From Planococcus glaciei (GTDB lineage: Bacteria; Bacillota; Bacilli; Bacillales_A; Planococcaceae), in the NCBI RefSeq assembly GCF_900099655.1, contig NZ_FNDC01000004.1:62001-126000 (forward strand): a stretch of DNA of 64,000 nt, written 5' to 3'. Positions 17,103-24,569 of this stretch are shown one piece after another. Within the stretch, counting starts at the first letter, position 1, and each line of letters begins with the position of its first letter. Under the pieces are notes generated by a model. It did no database searches. It had not been told where the DNA came from and saw nothing but the letters and a program-made list of their open reading frames with translations. The translations under genes were made by a program, and so were the position numbers.

Positions 17103-17894
17103 ATGGTTGTGATTCAACAGCTTGCAAATGAACTACTCGAAGCGGAACGGACTAAAAAGCCGATTGCGCCATTAACGGAACGTTTTCCAGCTATCACTTT
17201 ATCAGACGCCTACCAGATTCAATTGCAATACGTCGAACAGAAAAAAGCGACAGGTGCAAGGATTGTCGGCAAGAAAATCGGAGCGACGAGCAAAGCGATC
17301 CAGTCGATGTTCGGGGTGGACCAACCTGATTATGGGCATTTGTTCGATACGATGATGTATACGGATGGTGATACAGTACCGCTTGAAGAACTTTTGCAGC
17401 CGAAAGTGGAATGCGAAATCGCTTTCGTGCTGAAGAAAGATATAAAAGGGCCGAACATCACACCGCTTGATGTAATTGAAGCGACGGACTACATAGTGCC
17501 CGCCATTGAAATTATCGACAGCCGCATTGAAGACTGGAAAATCCGTTTTGAAGACACCGTTTCAGATAACGGTTCCTCCGCTCTGGTAGTGATGGGCACG
17601 AAACCGACGAAACTGGAAGGGCTGGATCTTAGCAGTTTGGGGATGAACGTTTATCAAAACGGCAAGTACCTCGAATCAGCCACTGGTGCAGCAGTTCTCG
17701 GCAATCCCATCACCGCTATCGCTTGGCTGGCAAATGCCTTGTCGGCTTATGACGTATCGCTTTTAGCTGGCGAAATCGTTTTGACAGGCGCTTTTACCGC
17801 TGCGCTTCCGATACAGGACGGCGATACATTTACCGCTGAATTTGCCCATATCGGATCAGTTTCAGCAAGTTTTTCAAATGGGAGGAACGCTTAA
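17103..17894 (+). CDS. dmpE: 2-keto-4-pentenoate (2-oxopent-4-enoate) hydratase
   Basis: A 263-aa hydratase of the fumarylacetoacetase-related family; it adds water to 2-oxopent-4-enoate to form the aldolase substrate. Conserved segments are VGKKIGATSKAIQSMFGVDQPDYG near residues 57-80 and ECEIAFVLKKD near 103-113 (metal-binding acids). ATG 17103 follows GAAAGGA. It shares its fold with the decarboxylase gene downstream; the two proteins form a complex in known pathways. The stop and the next start overlap (TAATG). Confidence 0.92.
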   Translation: MVVIQQLANELLEAERTKKPIAPLTERFPAITLSDAYQIQLQYVEQKKATGARIVGKKIGATSKAIQSMFGVDQPDYGHLFDTMMYTDGDTVPLEELLQPKVECEIAFVLKKDIKGPNITPLDVIEATDYIVPAIEIIDSRIEDWKIRFEDTVSDNGSSALVVMGTKPTKLEGLDLSSLGMNVYQNGKYLESATGAAVLGNPITAIAWLANALSAYDVSLLAGEIVLTGAFTAALPIQDGDTFTAEFAHIGSVSASFSNGRNA

Positions 17895-18688
17895 TGAAAA
17901 CAGCATCAATTGATCATATAGTTGAAGATTTATTTCAGGCTGAGAAAAATGTACGGACCTTACCGCAATTTGCACAGGACGTTCCGGAATTTAATGAAGA
18001 ACGGGCTTACGATGTTCAGGAACTATTGATCGAAAAGAAATGCCGGGAAGAAGGAACGGCGGTTTCCGGCTGGAAACTCGGATTGACCAGCAAAGCCAAA
18101 CAGCAGATGATGGGCGTCCACGAACCTTCATATGGTGTCCTATTAAAGAACATGAGCCTGAATGAAGGCGAGACGCATTCCATCGACGGCTTTATCCACG
18201 GCAAACTGGAGCCGGAACTTGCTTTTGTCTTTAAAGAAGACGTAATGGGCGACTATATAACGGCCGCACAAATCATTCAATCAACCGCTTATGTGCTGCC
18301 GTCGTTTGAAGTGATTGACAGCCGCTTTGAAGCGTTTAAATTCACACTGCTTGATGCGGTAGCGGACAATTCGTCTTCGTGCCGCTATATTTTGGGCAAT
18401 CAAATCCTATCACCAGAAGCAGTGGACATGCGGCTCGGCGGAGTTGTGTTCCGGAAAAATGGGGAAGTGGCGGCAACCAGCACACTCGCTGCCGTCATGG
18501 GCAACCCGGCGAGCGCCATCGCCTGGATGGCCAATAAAATTGCCAAACGCGGACAGTATATCCAAAAAGGCCAGGTTGTATTGAGCGGTGCCATCACACA
18601 AGCCATTCACATTGAACCAGGAGATCATTTCTCAGCATCGTTCGACGGATTTGGAACGATACATGCCAGTTTCAAGACAGGAGAGTGA
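17894..18688 (+). CDS. dmpH: 2-oxo-3-hexenedioate (4-oxalocrotonate) decarboxylase
   Basis: A 264-aa paralogue of the preceding hydratase that removes CO2 from 2-oxo-3-hexenedioate. SGWKLGLTSKAKQQMMGVHEPSYG near residues 57-80 and LEPELAFVFKEDV near 101-113 are the family signatures. The assignment as decarboxylase rather than hydratase rests on the serine-rich DNSSSCRY stretch, the length and its position before the tautomerase gene. It starts at 17894 within the stop of the hydratase gene. Confidence 0.88.
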   Translation: MKTASIDHIVEDLFQAEKNVRTLPQFAQDVPEFNEERAYDVQELLIEKKCREEGTAVSGWKLGLTSKAKQQMMGVHEPSYGVLLKNMSLNEGETHSIDGFIHGKLEPELAFVFKEDVMGDYITAAQIIQSTAYVLPSFEVIDSRFEAFKFTLLDAVADNSSSCRYILGNQILSPEAVDMRLGGVVFRKNGEVAATSTLAAVMGNPASAIAWMANKIAKRGQYIQKGQVVLSGAITQAIHIEPGDHFSASFDGFGTIHASFKTGE

Positions 18689-18693
18689 GTAGA

Positions 18694-18894
18694 ATGCCAT
18701 TTATCCAAATCACGATTGCTGAAGGACGCGGTCCTGAAAAAGTGGAACAGCTGATTTCGGAAGTGACGGCCACTGTGTCTAAAACGCTCGATGCGCCTAA
18801 GGAAAACGTTCGAGTATTGATCACGGAAGTGCCGAAGACCCATTGGGGAATTGCAGGCCAATCGATTTCAAAAAGAAAAGAGGAATCCAAATGA
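18694..18894 (+). CDS. dmpI: 4-oxalocrotonate tautomerase
   Basis: A 66-aa tautomerase that isomerises 2-hydroxymuconate to 2-oxo-3-hexenedioate. The start is fixed by the catalytic Pro after Met (MPFIQITIAEGR); the conserved arginines in EGRGPEK and the VPKTHWGIAGQ stretch fit the family, which works as a hexamer of very short subunits. Its stop overlaps the ATG of the dehydrogenase gene. Confidence 0.95.
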   Translation: MPFIQITIAEGRGPEKVEQLISEVTATVSKTLDAPKENVRVLITEVPKTHWGIAGQSISKRKEESK

Positions 18895-20363
18895 CTTCAG
18901 TAGAAACTAAAGTAAGAGAAGTTCAGCATTTCATCAACGGAAACTATGAAGCTTCTTCAGATCAGCAAACTTTTGAAGTGAAAAATCCGGCGACGCAGGA
19001 AGTGATCGCGGTTGTCTCAGAAGCGACAGAGCAAGACGTGGAAAAAGTATGCCAAGCTGCACGGGAAGCATTTGAAAACGGCCCTTGGCGGACGATGACG
19101 GTAGCGGAACGCTGCGCAAAAATCCGCCGCATGGCAGAAATTATTTTAGAACGGAAAGAAGAAATCGCCCGCCTGGAAGCAGCGGACGTTGGCAAACCAT
19201 ATAGCCATGCTGTTGCTGGAGAAGTTCCACGTGCTGCGCAAAATTTGAAATTCTTCGCGGACTTCATGGAACAGCAAGGCGGAGAAACGTATCCGATGGA
19301 AGACGCCTATATCAACTACACACGCTATGAAGCGGTAGGTGTTGCAGGATTGATCACGCCGTGGAATGCGCCATTCATGCTGACAACTTGGAAGCTTGGC
19401 CCATGCTTGGCGGCTGGGAACACAGCCGTCATCAAGCCCGCAGAAATGACGCCGCTTTCGGTTTCATTGCTCGGTGAAATTGCAAAAGAAGCTGGAATCC
19501 CGGACGGTGTTGTCAATATCATTCACGGCAAAGGCAGTGTCGTGGGAACAGCGATTACGAAGAATACGGATGTTGATTTGATTTCTTTCACCGGCTCTAC
19601 AGCCACTGGAAAAGCCATTATGCGAAACGGCGCGGATACACTGAAAAAATTTGCCTTTGAACTCGGCGGCAAAGCGGCTAATATTATATTTGAAGACGCA
19701 GATTTAGAAAAAGCCATTCCAGTTTCAATCCAGGCGGCTTTCTTGAATTCCGGACAAGTCTGCCTGGCAGGCTCCCGAATCTTAGTTCAGCGTTCCATTT
19801 TAGATACATTCATTGAAAAATATAAAGCTGCAGCTGAAGCGCTGGTTGTAGGCGATCCGCAGGCAGCGGAAACGAAAATGGGACCGCTTGTCAGTGAAGA
19901 GCATTTCAAAAAAGTGAAATCTTATTTGGAGATTGCCAAAGAAGAAGGGGCAACTCTAATTACGGGAGGCAGCACACCAGAGTTGGCTCCTCATTTAAAA
20001 GATGGTTATTATCTGCAGCCGACGGTATACTTGCACGAAGATCCGAAAGCGCGAATTTGCCAGGAAGAGATTTTTGGCCCGGTCGTCACAATCATTCCTT
20101 TTGATACAGAAGAAGAAGCGTTGCAGATTGCCAACGATACGCAATATGGCTTGAACGGTGTGGTCTGGACGGAAAACTTGAAACGGGCGCACCGCATCTC
20201 ACATGGCGTGCGTGCGGGCACGATTTGGGTCAACTGCTGGTTTGTCCGTGATTTGCGTGCACCTTTTGGCGGTTTCAAAAAGAGCGGAATCGGACGGGAA
20301 GGCGGCCACCATAGCCTTGAATTTTTCTCGGAAGCGAAAAACATCTGCATTGCCTTGAACTGA
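18891..20363 (+). CDS. dmpC: 2-hydroxymuconic semialdehyde dehydrogenase
   Basis: A 490-aa NAD-dependent aldehyde dehydrogenase that oxidises 2-hydroxymuconic semialdehyde to 2-hydroxymuconate, the entry of the oxalocrotonate branch. Visible motifs: ITPWNAPFMLTTWK near residues 155-168, FELGGKAANIIF with the catalytic Glu near 256-267, and NSGQVCLAGSR with the catalytic Cys near 286-296. ATG 18891 overlaps the tautomerase stop. No semialdehyde hydrolase (DmpD type) is present, so ring-methylated catechols giving ketone products would not be handled by this operon. Confidence 0.93.
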   Translation: MTSVETKVREVQHFINGNYEASSDQQTFEVKNPATQEVIAVVSEATEQDVEKVCQAAREAFENGPWRTMTVAERCAKIRRMAEIILERKEEIARLEAADVGKPYSHAVAGEVPRAAQNLKFFADFMEQQGGETYPMEDAYINYTRYEAVGVAGLITPWNAPFMLTTWKLGPCLAAGNTAVIKPAEMTPLSVSLLGEIAKEAGIPDGVVNIIHGKGSVVGTAITKNTDVDLISFTGSTATGKAIMRNGADTLKKFAFELGGKAANIIFEDADLEKAIPVSIQAAFLNSGQVCLAGSRILVQRSILDTFIEKYKAAAEALVVGDPQAAETKMGPLVSEEHFKKVKSYLEIAKEEGATLITGGSTPELAPHLKDGYYLQPTVYLHEDPKARICQEEIFGPVVTIIPFDTEEEALQIANDTQYGLNGVVWTENLKRAHRISHGVRAGTIWVNCWFVRDLRAPFGGFKKSGIGREGGHHSLEFFSEAKNICIALN

Positions 20364-20379
20364 AGGGTGGAGAAATAGA

Positions 20380-22224
20380 ATGGGACAAAGACTGTCTTCG
20401 AACAGGGAAACCTGGAATGACTCAAAAGATGGCCAATCTCAAAAAAACAGAAAAGAACGCTCGATTGAATTTCCGCGAGCGTCTTTTTTGGCATGGCAGC
20501 AGCAATTGATCAACATGCTGGGTTTGGAAAAAGTGAAAAAGAATTTCTTTCAGTTTGGCTGGTCGCAAGGAAGAGATGTGGCTTTAACTGTTGATGCTAG
20601 AGAGGACCTGGATCTGATTTCCCAGATGCTCTATGGAGCCGAAATCCATGGAGCATTGGGTCAAGCGCATGTCACGATTGACGTCAAGAAGATTGAAGTC
20701 GTTGAAAACGAAGTGGTCTCTGTTTTGTTCAAAGGCAGATGGAAAGAGTCTTTTGAGGCAGCTAATTACAAAAAAGAAGGGACAACCACGTTTAAACCAG
20801 GTTGTTACACTTTATGCGGATTTGCGAGCGGCTATATTTCTACGTTAATCGGCAAGCAAGTATTTTTCAAAGAGCATGCTTGTGAAGCATGCGGAGATGA
20901 CTTCTGCCAATGGGAAGGAAAACTTCTTGAAGAATGGCAGCCAAGCGATTACGAAGGTTTTATCGGTGATGAATTGGAGGAGAACCGGATCTCTTTTTCA
21001 AAATTGGAAGAAGAACGCAACCGGCTTCAGACGGTCATTAATATCCATAACGAACTGACAGAAGAATTAATCCGTTCAAACCGCCTGGAGAATATTCTAG
21101 GTGTTTTAAAAAGGTACATTTCAGAACCGATCATTATTGAAAATCAGAAAGGCCAAATCACCGATTTTGAAAATATCAGCTTGGAAGAAGCGATCGAATT
21201 ACAAGCTCCTTTTCATGCACGGCTGAATGAATGGCCAATCCAAAAAACAGAATTTCTCGAATTTGAACATTATGGCCGGTTAACGGCACCCATATATATC
21301 CAAAATCAAATTTTGGGTTATTGCTCGTTTATTTACGGGCAAAGCGAGCAGGTGCCCGAAGAAATTGATCGGATGATTCTCGGCAGGCTGACATCCATGA
21401 GTACACTCGTTTATTTAAACAATAAGAACATCATGGAAGCCAATGCCCGGACAAAAGGAATTCTTTTTGAGAAAATGCTCACGGATGGTTTCGAATCGAA
21501 AGAGCAGATTGTCCGTGAATTGAATCTTTTGAACATTGATGTGTCCGGCAAATACCATATCGCTTATTTGGCGCTCGGCTACAATGAATTCAACGAAGAA
21601 GACAACTTGTCGACGTTCACTAATATTTATCAAGAAGTCGTTCAATTCTTTCAGGAGCGCAGTTATGAAGTTCTGCAGGTTCAACGGGCAAACGGGATTT
21701 TGTGCTTTATCCCGGAAGAAGCTGAACACGAATTGATGCATAATGGACCAATGATTTTCTATGAGCGCATCAAACGGTCTTATCCAAATCTACATTGCCA
21801 TGTCGGCGTTAGTTCAACTTGTAACGATCTTAGCTTAGTACATGATCAAATGAAAGAAGCGATGACAGCTGCCCGGTTTACCACTGAACAGCAGCCGACG
21901 ATGTATTTCAAGGAGCTGGGGATTCTCGGCATTCTTGTCCATTCTCAGGAAGAAAAAGCGATCCGTAAAATAGCGGAAATGGAGTTAGGTGCTTTGTATG
22001 GGACATCTGAACAGCAGAAAGAATACATGCTCACCCTCTATGAATTTTTGATGAACGGTGGAAATTTGGAGCTGACTTCTGCAAATTTAAAGTTATCAGT
22101 GAGTGGTCTACGCTATCGCATCAACCGAATCAGCGAAATCGCCAAAGTTGATTTGCGTGATTCCCAGAAGCAGTTTGATCTGCAGCTGGCGTTAAAAGCT
22201 TTAAAGGTGATTGGGGAGTTTTAA
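20380..22224 (+). CDS. Aromatic-responsive regulator: XylR_N and V4R sensor fused to PucR-type HTH
   Basis: A 614-aa cytoplasmic regulator, last gene of the operon (16 bases after the dehydrogenase). Residues about 30-125 resemble the XylR/DmpR N-terminal phenol-binding domain, and about 130-185 the V4R domain with the cysteine pattern HACEACGDDFCQWEG that in DmpR-type proteins holds zinc near the effector pocket. A coiled linker (about 200-225) follows, and the C-terminus (about 555-610) is a PucR/CdaR-type helix-turn-helix (SANLKLSVSGLRYRINRISEIA). The sigma-54-dependent AAA+ domain and Fis-type HTH of DmpR are absent. It probably senses phenolics and activates the operon. Confidence 0.85.
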   Translation: MGQRLSSNRETWNDSKDGQSQKNRKERSIEFPRASFLAWQQQLINMLGLEKVKKNFFQFGWSQGRDVALTVDAREDLDLISQMLYGAEIHGALGQAHVTIDVKKIEVVENEVVSVLFKGRWKESFEAANYKKEGTTTFKPGCYTLCGFASGYISTLIGKQVFFKEHACEACGDDFCQWEGKLLEEWQPSDYEGFIGDELEENRISFSKLEEERNRLQTVINIHNELTEELIRSNRLENILGVLKRYISEPIIIENQKGQITDFENISLEEAIELQAPFHARLNEWPIQKTEFLEFEHYGRLTAPIYIQNQILGYCSFIYGQSEQVPEEIDRMILGRLTSMSTLVYLNNKNIMEANARTKGILFEKMLTDGFESKEQIVRELNLLNIDVSGKYHIAYLALGYNEFNEEDNLSTFTNIYQEVVQFFQERSYEVLQVQRANGILCFIPEEAEHELMHNGPMIFYERIKRSYPNLHCHVGVSSTCNDLSLVHDQMKEAMTAARFTTEQQPTMYFKELGILGILVHSQEEKAIRKIAEMELGALYGTSEQQKEYMLTLYEFLMNGGNLELTSANLKLSVSGLRYRINRISEIAKVDLRDSQKQFDLQLALKALKVIGEF

Positions 22225-22230
22225 GCAGGG

Positions 22231-22258
22231 GTCCGGCAGCAGTTGCCGGGCTTTTTTG
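22231..22258 (+). terminator. Terminator of the aromatic degradation operon
   Basis: GTCCGGCA / TTGCCGGGC hairpin with a short loop and TTTTTT tail, 7 bases after the regulator stop. Confidence 0.9.
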
Positions 22259-22288
22259 TTGTTCTTTTTCAGGAAAGCTGCGTTCCGC

Positions 22289-22348
22289 GAATAAAACCCT
22301 GAGAATGAGAATAAATTCCCAGGAACGCAACTAAATCAGCTTTTCACT
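22289..22348 (+). repeat. 20-bp-period degenerate tandem repeat (two to three units)
   Basis: Units at 22289-22308 (GAATAAAACCCTGAGAATGA) and 22309-22328 (GAATAAATTCCCAGGAACGC) and a weak third copy up to 22348. Same family and orientation as the arrays at 11758 and 38561. Confidence 0.6.
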
Positions 22349-22467
22349 TTTCGCTGGTGAAAAGTTGGCATCTTTAATCTTTTCTATCGTTATTTTAGGC
22401 ATTCAGCATTATAGTCCGTTTCCTTCCCACTCCATCCGGCTATAATGGAACCAAGAGGTGAACGTTC

Positions 22468-23106
22468 ATGAAGTTAAGCAATCTGGACAAATACGTACCT
22501 GCCAAGCTGTATAAACGCGGCGTGGATTATTTTGAACAGAATTACGTGAAAGACTTGAGGGAAGATGGTCCGAACCGCTGGCATGCGATTGTGTCGGGTA
22601 CTGGCGATTATCATGTGTCAATGCTTTTAAGTAAAGAGGATGCGATTTTGTCCTCTTTCTGCACCTGCCCTTTTGAATCGGATTCTTTGTGCAAACATGA
22701 AGTGGCTGTTTGCCTGGCGATCCAGGAGCATAAAAAAGAATACGTTCCTGCTCCCGTGGATGTTCTGTCCCGATTAAAGGAAATGAAAAAAGCGGAACTG
22801 CTGGAAGTTCTGGAAGACTTACTGCAGCAACAGCCGGCTGTGAATCTATATTTAGCGGAAAAATTCTCAGAGACAGCCGAAATGGATGAAGCGAAGGCCC
22901 GCCGGATGATCCGCAAATCGGCAAATCGTGCAAGCAGAAGTGGGTTTATCGAATGGGACCGGACGGATCAGGCAATCGAAGGGGCGCTGGAAGTCCAGGA
23001 CTATTTGGATACACTCGACCTGGCACAGGACGGCGAAAGGATTATTCTCCTCAGTTTAATCATTGTCCACGAATGCAGCAAAATGCTTGAGAAAGCGGAT
23101 GACTAG
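22468..23106 (+). CDS. SWIM zinc-finger protein, N-terminal fragment (truncated by in-frame TAG)
   Basis: A 212-aa N-terminal piece of a SWIM zinc-finger protein. The zinc motif is CTCPFESDSLCKH (CxCx7CxH) near residues 69-81. The ATG at 22468 follows AAGAGGTG. A TAG at 23104-23106 ends the frame, but the same frame is open for 18 codons beyond it and runs into the ORF at 23161, which reads as the rest of the same protein. Intact relatives in Bacillales are single proteins of about 550 aa. This is either a recent nonsense mutation, a readthrough codon or a sequencing error. Confidence 0.75.
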   Translation: MKLSNLDKYVPAKLYKRGVDYFEQNYVKDLREDGPNRWHAIVSGTGDYHVSMLLSKEDAILSSFCTCPFESDSLCKHEVAVCLAIQEHKKEYVPAPVDVLSRLKEMKKAELLEVLEDLLQQQPAVNLYLAEKFSETAEMDEAKARRMIRKSANRASRSGFIEWDRTDQAIEGALEVQDYLDTLDLAQDGERIILLSLIIVHECSKMLEKADD

Positions 23107-23160
23107 TCGGGAATAATCGGAACGGTAATAGGCGAAAGCCTAGGGAAGATTGGAGAAGTA

Positions 23161-24123
23161 ATGGAGCAGTGGCCGGAAAGCTTGAATCGCGTGGTTTTTG
23201 ACCGGATACTGGACTTGTTTTATCCTGCCATTCTTTTTCATCTGAAGCAGGACATGACCGATGTACCGGCGTCACTTGTAGGGTCCTTGATGGAGTGGAG
23301 CGACCGAGGGAATTATGGCACTGAAATCTATAGTTTTATTGAAAAGGTAATTAGCAGTGAAGCGCTGCAAAACAAGTCCCATCGGTACGAAGCCGAACAA
23401 TTCCGCTTGTTTCAGCTAATGATTTTGCAGCAGCGAGGAGACCAAGCAGCGGTGGAATCGTTTTATCAAACGCACCGCGCTTATCCGTATATACGGAAAG
23501 CGGAAGTCGAGCAGGCGATGGAAGCGGGTGAGTTTGAACAAGCCATCCGCTTGTGCAAAGAATCAGAGCTAATAGATTCAGATTTAGCTGGCTTGGTGCT
23601 GGACTGGAAAAAGAAACGTTTTGAAGCGTATGCCTTGGCCGGCTGGAAAAAACATCAAATCGCTCTTGCCTATGAACTCGCTGCTGCCGGAGAAAAGGAT
23701 TATTATCATGCGTTGAAAAAACTGGTGGAGGCTGACGAATGGCAGAAAACAGTCGCATCTTTGCTGAAGAGTTTGAAGAAGCTGAGATGGAACACAGATC
23801 TTTATGTGACCATCCTTGTCGAAGAAAAGATGACTGAAGAACTGCTGGAATATTGTCGCTCGCATCTTCATACTATCGAAACGCTGTACCCTCATTTAAT
23901 AAAAGAATATCCACTGGAAGTGAATGAGCTTTTCACTTCTTACATTTATCAGTTGGTAGCACCCACTTCCGACCGCAAGAAATATCAGGAAGCATGCAGA
24001 AAAATCAAGATTTATAAAAAAGCATTAGGAAAAGAAGCGGCTGCCGTATTGATTGATGAACTTAAATTTATGTACCCGAAACGCAAAGCGCTGCTTGATG
24101 AATTGTCGAAGATTTCGTATTAA
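23161..24123 (+). CDS. SWIM zinc-finger protein, C-terminal fragment
   Basis: A 320-aa helical-repeat region (repeated Glu/Ala/Tyr/Leu-rich helices) that forms the C-terminal part of the gene beginning at 22468. It lies in the same reading frame, separated only by the amber codon at 23104. ATG 23161 has GGAG 5 nt upstream, so re-initiation could make a separate polypeptide; otherwise this half is a pseudogene remnant. No catalytic motif was seen; SWIM domains bind DNA or proteins. Confidence 0.65.
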   Translation: MEQWPESLNRVVFDRILDLFYPAILFHLKQDMTDVPASLVGSLMEWSDRGNYGTEIYSFIEKVISSEALQNKSHRYEAEQFRLFQLMILQQRGDQAAVESFYQTHRAYPYIRKAEVEQAMEAGEFEQAIRLCKESELIDSDLAGLVLDWKKKRFEAYALAGWKKHQIALAYELAAAGEKDYYHALKKLVEADEWQKTVASLLKSLKKLRWNTDLYVTILVEEKMTEELLEYCRSHLHTIETLYPHLIKEYPLEVNELFTSYIYQLVAPTSDRKKYQEACRKIKIYKKALGKEAAAVLIDELKFMYPKRKALLDELSKISY

Positions 24124-24198
24124 TAATGCAAGAGGAAGAAGCTGCATGGGGACAAGATGAAAGATGGCATCTTAAAAAAGCAGTTGATGGATAACTAA

Positions 24199-24234
24199 CA
24201 GGTGGAAACTTTATAGTTTCCACCTGTTTTTTTA
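24199..24234 (+). terminator. Terminator of the SWIM gene
   Basis: ACAGGTGGAAACT / AGTTTCCACCTGT 13-bp perfect stem, 4-nt loop, T7 tail. Confidence 0.92.
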
Positions 24235-24282
24235 TTGTCGCATTTTACAGCCGTTTGAATGCCGTATATCCTCTCAAATCTT

Positions 24283-24409
24283 TATCGCCGTTTCTACGGC
24301 TTTCTATCGAAGTTTTTTCTTCCCTTATCGACGTTTCAGCGATTCCTATCGATGTTTTGAACGTTTCTATCGATGTTATCAAGCTTTCTATCGAAGTTTT
24401 GCAATTCCC
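24283..24409 (-). repeat. 21-bp-period degenerate tandem repeat (six units)
   Basis: TATCG starts at 24283, 24305, 24326, 24347, 24368 and 24389, that is steps of 22, 21, 21, 21, 21. Each unit reads roughly TATCGATGTT plus about 11 less conserved bases ending in TTTC. On the minus strand the core reads AACATCGATA, resembling the AACGCAGATAAA core of the 20-bp arrays. It lies upstream of mtlA and before the cre/promoter. Confidence 0.75.
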
Positions 24410-24490
24410 ACCTCAACCGTGTTTCTTCTATATAAAAGACTAACCATACCCTTGTCCAAACACCTGCGACAAAGTTAACTTTCCTTCTCG

Positions 24491-24520
24491 TTGAATGCGC
24501 TTCCATTTGTCCTCTATGAT
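24491..24520 (+). promoter_or_regulatory. mtlA promoter with overlapping cre-like site
   Basis: TTGAAT (24491-24496), 18-bp spacer, TATGAT (24515-24520). TTGAATGCGCTTCCAT (24491-24506) matches the cre consensus WTGAAARCGYTTWCWN at 14 of 16 positions and covers the -35. Glucose repression of mannitol operons through CcpA is known in Bacillus. Confidence 0.5.
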
Positions 24521-24569
24521 AAGAGTAAGAAGAAAACAGAAACTGCGCTTAGCAGAAAGGATGGAAGAC

